Made by a program: the position numbers and the translations under genes | Part shown: in pieces, positions 57,679 to 64,000 of the stretch | Layout of the letters: every line of letters starts with the position of its first letter | Numbering within the stretch: position 1 is the stretch's first letter | The notes under the pieces: generated by a model | What the model was told of the DNA's origin: nothing | What the model saw: the letters and a program-made list of their open reading frames with translations, nothing else | The model's database searches: none | From: Elmis aenea | Lineage: Eukaryota; Arthropoda; Insecta; Coleoptera; Elmidae | Length of the DNA: 64,000 nt | Reading direction: 5' to 3' | Assembly (NCBI GenBank): GCA_947652605.1 | Contig: OX393578.1 | Span: 41,421,470-41,485,469 of the forward strand

Positions 57679-58717
57679 GGCTCGATGCACACGTGCGTTT
57701 TTCTGCAGCGCGTTAAACGCGCGGTGCCGCAGTTGCGTCTCAAAGTACTAGAAAACATATTGTCTGCTGCACACGTACATGCGTCGACGCTGCGTCTAAG
57801 CTGCGTCGAAGCTGCTTGCAGTTGGTGCCGCAGATCCCCAAGGAAACGCGCGTTTCTATAGTACATTGTAGTATATGGCGCAGTGCACACGTGCAGCAGC
57901 TTGCCGCAAAAATGCCCCGATAGATATATTTAAATTACATACTGGGATGGAAAACGTTTCATTTTAGCAAGAGCTGATGTACATAATAACAATTTAGTTA
58001 ATAATGATTTCATTTGCGAATTTCCTACAGGTGACACATGAACTTGTTCAATATTTATTTTTTATTTTATACAATTTTATCCGTTAAATATAGAACTTCA
58101 AGGTGGAAAAAAAGTATAAATGATTGGTTCCATTAATACAAGTATTTAAAGGTAAATTAATTCTTTGTATATCACACTTAGATAAATTCTATGGCTGTTT
58201 TCCCATAATGTTAAAAATATTTCCGACTAAACAATTTGATTACATTCGAAATTATTATTAACCTAAGAGTCACAGGTATGGCAAGTCTCATGCATGTATC
58301 TTGAGAGATAATGTTAGCACTTATTCTAGCTAGCAGCTCGTCAAATGATGTAACGCTCATTCGGAAGTAATTATAAAATTTGTCCTGATTTTCTCTCAAA
58401 TCGGCAAAAGATCTTACAAACCCTCCCCTTGCAAGTCTTTGATCGGTGAATGGATGCACCCAATAACGCCTTTTATTTTTTGAAACAAAATGTTTGTATA
58501 CAAGGTATGCGAATGTTACCCGTTTTCTACGATACGCTTCCATTTCGGATGCGAAAAGCACACTGTAGCGCTGGGCTCTTCCCCAAAACAGAAGAGATGC
58601 CGGAACGAATCACAATTGCGGTTAGAAAACGCACGTGTGCATCAAAGCAACTTTTCGGCAACGCGCGGCAACCGCGCGTCCAACGCGCTGCAGAAAAACG
58701 CACGTGTGTAGCGAGCC
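57679..58717 (-). mobile_element. PIF/Harbinger element with transposase fragment (1.04 kb)
   Basis: The left TIR GGCTCGATGCACACGTGCG is continued by TTTTTCTGCAGCGCGTT. The right TIR is the inverse ending GTGTAGCGAGCC. TAA duplications lie at 57676-57678 and 58718-58720. A transposase N-terminal fragment runs on the minus strand from next to the right arm. The TWA-type duplication and the protein fragment both point to PIF/Harbinger. The TIR resembles that of the neighbouring 57435-57658 MITE. Confidence 0.85.
58211..58561 (-). pseudogene. Harbinger-type transposase, N-terminal fragment
   Basis: The 116-codon frame contains R-R-Y-W-V-H-P-F (near residue 32), F-Y-N-Y-F-R-M-S-V-T-S-F-D-E-L-L and I-S-Q-D-T-C-M-R-L-A-I-P. 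These are the conserved order of motifs before the nuclease domain in HARBI1/PIF transposases (W-V-H-P, Y-F-R-M-S, F-D-x-L-L, x-R-x-A-I-P). The frame ends before the DDE catalytic domain, which is absent from the element, so no active enzyme can be made. The partner Myb-like protein is also absent. Confidence 0.8.
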
Positions 58718-58720
58718 TAA

Positions 58721-59617
58721 ATGTATTTGTGTAATTTTAGCAGAGATGTGCTTAAAGCTAACTATAAACGAAAATGGCACTATAAAAAGTTTTAAAATGG
58801 TATAACTGCATTATATTAATATACATAAGCTGAATTGAAATTCACATATCTTTTTTTTAAATGTAAACTTCGAAAAAAAGCCATTTTAATTAAGCTGACT
58901 TATATTAATAGACGAATTACTTCTAGAACCAAACAAAGTACTACATCGTGTGATTTTTTTTCTCTTAAAAACCTTTTTTTTAAATTTCTTAAATATTTTA
59001 TGTAAAAATACTGTTTAAAAATATCTATGTTGTACCTACATTTTTAAAAACATTAAAGAAGTGTAGTTTGTTTTGTGTGACTTGAAATTTTATAATGGTA
59101 ATAGTCATATTACTTTAATTATTTAAGCACGACAGGTTTCTCAAATCAAATAATGCAGGTAGTAGTACATTATAAGCATCTTAAATAATATAATCATATT
59201 AGCTTTGAAGTTAATGTACCTTGCTACATGTAATAATTACTGCAAAATTTATAAAACATTTGGTGAATGAATAAACAAAAATTATTGGAAATAAATTTGT
59301 CGACAAATGTATTTAAAGGAGCATTGTTTAACAAAATGTTTATTTTTCACTTACAACTTTCAATAATTCTTCCAGTATATTTGTTTTTACCTTTTGTTAC
59401 CCTTGAGTTGTATGTATCCCTATTACTTTCAATTAATGTTTTTCTTTAACAGTACTTGTAGCATTAATTGCTCTTGCAGTTCATTGTTATTCAATGAACA
59501 TTATAAAACAAATTAATTATACGCTTTAATAGAAGTTGTACTAAGGTGGTAAGAATTTTTTAAATATTTAAAATAGAAATACCATTTCGAAAAGATTTTT
59601 TTTTGAAATATCAATCG
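58721..59617. other. Intergenic AT-rich sequence upstream of the Gly/Lys gene
   Basis: No gene recognised. Short frames near 59267-59449 have no support. Confidence 0.35.
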
Positions 59618-59626
59618 TATATAAGG
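59618..59626 (+). promoter_or_regulatory. TATA box of the Gly/Lys-rich peptide gene
   Basis: TATATAAGG, 55 bp upstream of the ATG at 59673. The start site is expected near 59648. The paralogue at 62259-63541 has a matching TATATAAAG. Confidence 0.8.
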
Positions 59627-59672
59627 AGAATCCGCGAAGTATCGAGCATAAACTCCTAGGAGTTGGAACAAG

Positions 59673-60298
59673 ATGGTTAAGGTAAGTTCAACCACCATAT
59701 TTTCTATCGTAGGTTTTAATTTACAGTTAAGATAAATTAAAATTTTTGTTATTTTTGCACAAATTTTGCTCAAAGTTAAATAGGCTCATCACACAATTTT
59801 ATATCAATATCTTTAAGTTACCTAAAATTCTATTGCATTTGCTTCAAATAAATTAAAATTTTAAGAACTGACGCTTCAATTTTATTTATTTGGTGCAGAT
59901 TAATGTAGTCCTTCATTTTACAGATATTGGTTTTCTTCTTCCTGGTGCTTGTGGCTCTAGGAGCTGCATTTCCACAAACTCAGCAACAACCGCCAAATGA
60001 TCAACGTGGAGGATCACCCTCTACTGTACCACAGCCACCTAAACAACAAAGCCAAATAGATAGCTTAGATACCGCTGAATCTGCTTGGCCAGGTGGTGGC
60101 GGTGGAGGAAAAGGAGGCGGTGGCGGAGGAGGAGGCGGCAAAGGCGGCGGCGGAGGCGGCAAAGGCGGTGGTGGCGGCGGCGGTGGAGGAAAAGGAGGTG
60201 GTGGTGGTGGCAAAGGGGGTGGTGGCGGAGGAAAAGGAGGCGGAGGTGGTGGAGGAAAAGGAGGCGGCGGTGGAGGAGGTGGAAAAGGCAAAGGCTAA
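59673..60298 (+). CDS. Secreted Gly/Lys-rich peptide (spliced, 127 aa)
   Basis: Exon 1 is 59673-59681 (ATG GTT AAG, donor GTAAGT). Exon 2 is 59924-60298 after acceptor TTACAG, phase 0. A second CAG at 59898 would give a broken frame. The signal peptide is M-V-K-I-L-V-F-F-F-L-V-L-V-A-L-G-A-A. The next part is Gln/Pro/Asn-rich (F-P-Q-T-Q-Q-Q-P-P-N-D-Q-R-G-G), then D-S-L-D-T-A-E-S-A-W-P. The final ~70 residues are only Gly and Lys, in blocks of five to nine Gly separated by single Lys, ending G-K-G-K-G. The mature tail is thus strongly cationic and disordered. Closest relative in the window is the gene at 62259-63541, in convergent orientation. Structural, adhesive or antimicrobial roles are all possible. 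AATAAA at 60442-60447. Confidence 0.87.
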
Positions 60299-60447
60299 TT
60301 TCTTTGTGGTAGCCGACTTAACTACCACTACCAAATACATCTAATCTTGTGAATACATCATGTTCTACTATTTCTACTGCCAATTTATGAATTTTTAGTG
60401 ATATTATTTTGTAATGATAACTGTACAACAAAATTTTGTTTAATAAA

Positions 60448-61170
60448 ATTTTTTTAGCAGCATATTGTGTGTTACATATTTTCCATCACATTGGTTTGAA
60501 TGTTTTTAAAAAATACTTAAACGGTATTCTTACGCATTTGCATCCGGTTTCCAATAATAATATTAATAATAATGATAATAAATAATCGTAAACAATAATA
60601 AAGCAAAGTATTAGTAAATGAATAGCTATTGTGCCGATAAATATTATAATCTTATCCAAACGGCGTTAATAGAAAATGTTGTTCTAATAAATAGGTAACC
60701 CTCTAATTTCTTGGCGACCCCTTCAAATATTTGGCGCCCCCCTTCAAATATTTGGTGCCCCCTCCAGGGACCGTGCCCTATAGGTTGAGTACCACTACCT
60801 TAAACACCAAACAAATTGATAATTTTGTAGTGTGCTCGGGCTTTTAGATGAAATCATTTAAAAAATGACAACAGAAAAGTCATTATGAATAATAAAAGTA
60901 TCTAGTTTATAAAAAATTGGTCAGCAAAAAAACGTCAGCAAATCGATAAACAAAATAGTCTACTTCATTTTCGCGATGACTGTAATTAATAAAAGAACAC
61001 ACTACTTTTAAGGCAGAGAGACAATGTACCTATCGGTTTGGGAAATATTTACTATTATTATTATATGTAGGTATACCTTTTCTCGCTTATTACCTTTCAA
61101 AACCAAGGTTTCTTCTATAGTCGATTTGAAGATTAAATACAGATCAAAACTAATGTTGAAAGGGCACTTA
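60448..61170. other. Intergenic, with a hAT-like fragment
   Basis: 60706-60800 has TTCTTGGCGACCCC and TTTGGCGCCCCCC in tandem and ends GGTTGAGTACCACTACC, which resembles a decayed hAT terminus (inverse of CAGTGGTACTCAACC). Nothing else seen. Confidence 0.45.
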
Positions 61171-61739
61171 AAGCGTCGTTCAGACGATTAAGATAGTTTA
61201 TCGATATTTCAGTATTGTCAATATTATTGAACGTGTGACGGTATATGTATATTGACGTATTGTCAATATTTCGAGTTTGATTAGTTGTTTGCTGAAAAGC
61301 AAAATATTTTTAACATTGACAATAAACATTGATCGTCTGACAGTGATGTTTAACAAAACTTATCTTGCATCGAGAAGAGCCACAGTCAACAAGTATGCTA
61401 ATCGTTTTAAAAGCATCAAAATCACACTTTTCCATCAACACGTCCAATCTTGTTAAGCTGTAGCTGGTTCTACTTAGATGAATAATTACTCGAAAAACAT
61501 GCTAGGTGCTAGTCATGTGAAAATTATTTTGATTTTTTTTTGGGCTGGCTAGTACAAGCTCCATTTAGCAAATTTACGTGGGAAAACGCGTTTTTCCATA
61601 AAAGCCATTTCTTTGCCCATGTTTGTTTTTTTGCGTTTTCACCGATAACTAGAATAAATATTGATAGTGTGAGGCAAATGCAGTTTGTCAATATTTATTG
61701 ACAGTATTGACAATATAATTGATCGTCTGAACGCCGCTT
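61171..61739. mobile_element. PIF/Harbinger-type MITE (569 bp, TTA duplication)
   Basis: TIRs AAGCGTCGTTCAGACGAT and ATCGTCTGAACGCCGCTT. TTA lies on both sides (61168-61170 and 61740-61742). The inner sequence repeats TATTGTCAATATT in both orientations. Non-coding. Confidence 0.8.
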
Positions 61740-61742
61740 TTA

Positions 61743-62120
61743 AAGTATTCATGGCAAAGAAAATTATGGGATTGAAAAAACTTTACTTTTTAATGCAGGC
61801 ACACAAAAAGTATTAGATCTATATTTTGTGAAAACTTGGTAGAATGTTTGATTATAAGAAACAAATACCTTCGTGTATTATTTAAAATATAAATTAAGTT
61901 TGATGAGCATATTTATTCATCTTGTTTAAAATTTCCTCACCAGAAGTTTTCATTGAGTTTAAATACCACACGTCATGCTACACTGCCACCCAGGCTTTGC
62001 CTAATACTTTGAGAAACGCTGGCAAAACGTTCTATTGAAATACAATTTAATGGACACTTGCCATAATTAACATAACACAACTCAAACAAAATTCAAACAA
62101 AAGCATGCTGCTGAGATACC
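61743..62120. other. Intergenic sequence between the convergent Gly-rich genes
   Basis: No gene seen. The poly(A) signal of the minus-strand gene lies at its right border. Confidence 0.4.
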
Positions 62121-62126
62121 TTTATT
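62121..62126 (-). terminator. Poly(A) signal of the convergent Gly-rich paralogue
   Basis: TTTATT on plus (AATAAA on minus), 133 bp downstream of the stop codon at 62259. Confidence 0.55.
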
Positions 62127-62258
62127 AAACATAAAATTTAGAACACTTGGTTATTACAACAAAAACTGAATTTCGGCTACTAAACAAATTAAAGCAAATT
62201 AAAGCAAATTATAGCAAAGTTGACATAATTGGGAATCTCGTTAGTTGAAAATATATTG

Positions 62259-63541
62259 TTAACCTTTTCCTCTGCCTCCTCCACCACCCCCTTTGCCGTC
62301 ACCGTCTCCTCCTTTTTCACCGCCACCTCCACCACCACCGTCTGTTCCTCCAACACCGCCGTCTTTTCCTCTACCACCGCCATCTTTTGCTCTACCACCA
62401 CCACCTTCTGTTGCTCCATTAGCACCTGGCCAAGCTGTTTCTGCCCCAACAAGACTGTCCTTTAGACCTTGACCTTGTTGTCTTGGTTGTTGTGGTACAC
62501 TTGGAGGTTGCTGGTCTCCTCCGCGTTTATCGTTCGGTTGTTGTTGGGATTGCGGTATTGCAGCTCCCAGAGCCACAAGCACCAAAAAGAAGAAAACCAG
62601 TAACTGGAAAATGTATAAAATTCGCGATAAAGACTATGTTTTTTTAAGTTATTAAATTGAAGCTTATTGTTCATTGTTTCGCAGTTAAATTGAGAAGCTG
62701 TTGCGTCAATATCACGTTACCAGTTTCAACAAATTATAAGGGGTATTATTAGGAGAGTTATTTTTTCTTCATAGTTAAACTATCGATATAGCTTATTGTT
62801 TGTATTTGTTATACATATATTTTGTAATATTTGGTTTGAAAGTAAAATAGACTTGAAAAGTTATTTTAATACAGTTTTATATGTGTATGGCTTCCGAAAG
62901 GTAATATTACAATTATTTTAATAGATGATAATCACTTGGTGTATAACATCTGGAGTATAAAGTGGATGCGTCCAAATCTGTTTTTGAGTAACCTTTATAA
63001 TTTGTAGTCTTTCGCTGTGTTGTTTAATTTTTTTTTAGGTTTTTAATAATTATTTAACGGTAGTAATAAATTGTACTGCAGTGTCTTTTTGGTCGTCTGC
63101 AGCAAGAGTCAACGTAAAAACGAACTGCACTTACATACCAACGCAATAGGGCATTGCAACAAGTCAATGCAAAGCCACACCAATCAAAAGTTACTTAAAA
63201 GAAGATCCATGAACTTGACTGGCTAAGTTCACCATTTTGCCCTGATGCTGTACCAAATGATTATCGTTTATTGAAATTACTGAAAAGTTACTTTAAGTGA
63301 GAAAATGTTATAGTGCAAGAAGATATCAGAATAGGTTTACAATAACTTTTTCTTTTAAGCAAAGCATACAGATTTTAAAAGTGAAGTGAAAAAATTATAA
63401 ATATATAATTAACTGATCTTAAATTTATTTTGTTCAAAAGTTTATACCTTATATTTAATATTTACAGAAAACAGAACATTAGCGACTCATATACCAACTT
63501 AAGCAAAACTATTTAGCAGTAAATAGACTTACCTTTATCAT
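62259..63541 (-). CDS. Secreted Gly-rich peptide with charged tail (spliced, 117 aa)
   Basis: Exon 1 is 63533-63541 (ATG ATA AAG, donor GTAAGT). Exon 2 is 62603-62259 after acceptor TTCCAG, phase 0. The signal peptide M-I-K-L-L-V-F-F-F-L-V-L-V-A-L-G-A-A is nearly identical to that of the 59673 gene. So is the following I-P-Q-S-Q-Q-Q-P-N-D-K-R-G-G. A Gln/Pro spacer and D-S-L-V-G-A-E-T-A-W-P come next. The Gly tail differs: it has R-A-K-D-G-G-G, V-G-G-T-D-G-G-G, E-K-G-G-D and a final G-R-G-K-G, so acidic and basic residues roughly balance. This suggests that the two copies diverged mainly in the tail. The intron is 0.93 kb, far longer than the 242-bp intron of its paralogue. Confidence 0.87.
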
Positions 63542-63610
63542 GATGCTGATTCAAGATATTGCTCTTGAATCGCACACTTTTCAGTCTGTGCTCAACATTT
63601 CAAAAATCCT

Positions 63611-63620
63611 CTTTATATAC
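63611..63620 (-). promoter_or_regulatory. TATA box of the convergent Gly-rich paralogue
   Basis: GTATATAAAG on the minus strand, about 70-80 bp upstream of the ATG at 63541. The overlapping plus-strand frame 63540-63728 is therefore not taken as a gene. Confidence 0.7.
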
Positions 63621-64000
63621 GATTTAAAAATCCTAACCAATATGGCTGTGATAACTTGCGAAATAATTATTTTAAGGTATGCACTAATTTCACGCAACTT
63701 TTTCTGTAAAATTATAATTATGTCTTAAGTAGTCACACGTTACTCGGCATAATGTTTATTTATTGAAGTTTAATCAATTAGTTACTGCTATACAGTTAAA
63801 AATGCTATACCAATATGTAAGGTGTTAATTTTGCAGTTTTTGTACATAGATAAATAAGTTTTTTAAAGTAGGGGAAAGTACCCATGAATGGGACAGTCCT
63901 TGGATGGGACATTCTTAATAAACTATAGTTAAACACAAATCTTTATGTACGTGCATAGATGGTAAATCGCGTACCTAATGTACAACCACATTTCGAAGTT
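63621..64000. other. Upstream flank, no gene seen
   Basis: AT-rich sequence. GGGACAGTCCTTGGATGGGAC near 63890-63910 contains two copies of ATGGGACA-like words, but no further structure is visible. Confidence 0.35.

Noticed and set aside
57404..57890. Several 60-70-codon frames rich in Cys, Thr and Arg
   Set aside because: They translate the GC-rich TIRs and subterminal repeats of two MITE/Harbinger elements.
60001..60344. Proline-rich, Ser/Thr/Ala-rich and Trp/Arg-rich frames overlapping the Gly/Lys gene
   Set aside because: They are other-frame readings of the GGN-rich repeat; splice signals, signal peptide and TATA box support only the Gly/Lys frame.
62189..62674. Other frames across the convergent Gly-rich gene (Val/Glu-rich and Thr/Ser-rich)
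   Set aside because: Same reason: low-complexity shadows of the supported reading frame.
63540..63728. 62-codon plus-strand frame
   Set aside because: Overlaps exon 1, TATA box and upstream region of the convergent Gly-rich gene on the other strand.
1..64000. tRNA, rRNA, CRISPR arrays, bacterial operons or viral integrations
   Set aside because: None was recognised by eye; spliced genes and the repeat content indicate a eukaryotic (insect) chromosome. A tRNA scan would be needed to exclude a decayed tRNA-derived SINE.

Overview
The window looks like a piece of an insect nuclear genome. It is strongly AT-rich, has GT-AG introns, (T)TAGG-type repeats, many cut-and-paste DNA transposons with TA, TAA/TTA or 8-bp target duplications, LINE debris, and small secreted-protein genes whose signal peptide is split by an intron after only a few codons. 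That last layout is typical of insect cuticular, silk and peptide genes. Which insect order is involved cannot be settled from the sequence; a beetle-like repeat landscape is only a guess.

Left third (1-17.5 kb, minus strand): a row of small secreted-protein genes. The last exon of an uncertain gene lies at 1291-1659. Next come a Tyr/Pro/Asn/Ser repeat protein (2859-6593) and two paralogues (11604-12491 and 15020-17454) that share an R-P-L-F-x-Y-R-Q motif, an IP motif and an 'xVA' C-terminus. Each of these three has a mini first exon (ATG plus 1-5 codons) spliced in phase 0 to the rest of the signal peptide, so no simple ORF contains their true start.

Middle (17.5-40.5 kb): mostly transposons. 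The main ones are an 8-bp-TSD hAT MITE carrying a nested TA-inserting foldback element, a foldback with a hammerhead-like motif, a 3.0-kb Tc1/mariner-class element with DD41D spacing and TIRs of about 656 bp, and its rearranged 2.1-kb relative. A three-exon gene for a small membrane protein (29522-38872) threads through the second half of this region. Its introns hold the rearranged mariner, a broken LINE, several MITEs and a hAT.

Right third (40.9-64 kb): four more secreted-protein genes with the same mini-exon layout. One is a 213-aa protein with a 27-bp internal repeat (40939-45256). The other three are glycine-rich peptides, at 49647-51468, 59673-60298 and 62259-63541. All three share a short AES/TA motif between the signal peptide and a Gly-rich tail, but the tails differ: Gly/Trp/Arg, Gly/Lys, and Gly/Asp/Lys/Arg/Glu. 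The last two are close paralogues in tail-to-tail orientation. Between these genes lie PIF/Harbinger-type elements (one with a transposase fragment), hAT MITEs, a foldback element with tandem repeats in its arms, and a LINE relic.

Overall, the window holds two lineage-specific families of small secreted proteins embedded in dense, often nested DNA transposons. All splice models were made by eye from splice signals and reading-frame continuity. No homology search was run, and family names for transposons rest on recognised motifs, terminal sequences and target-site duplications.
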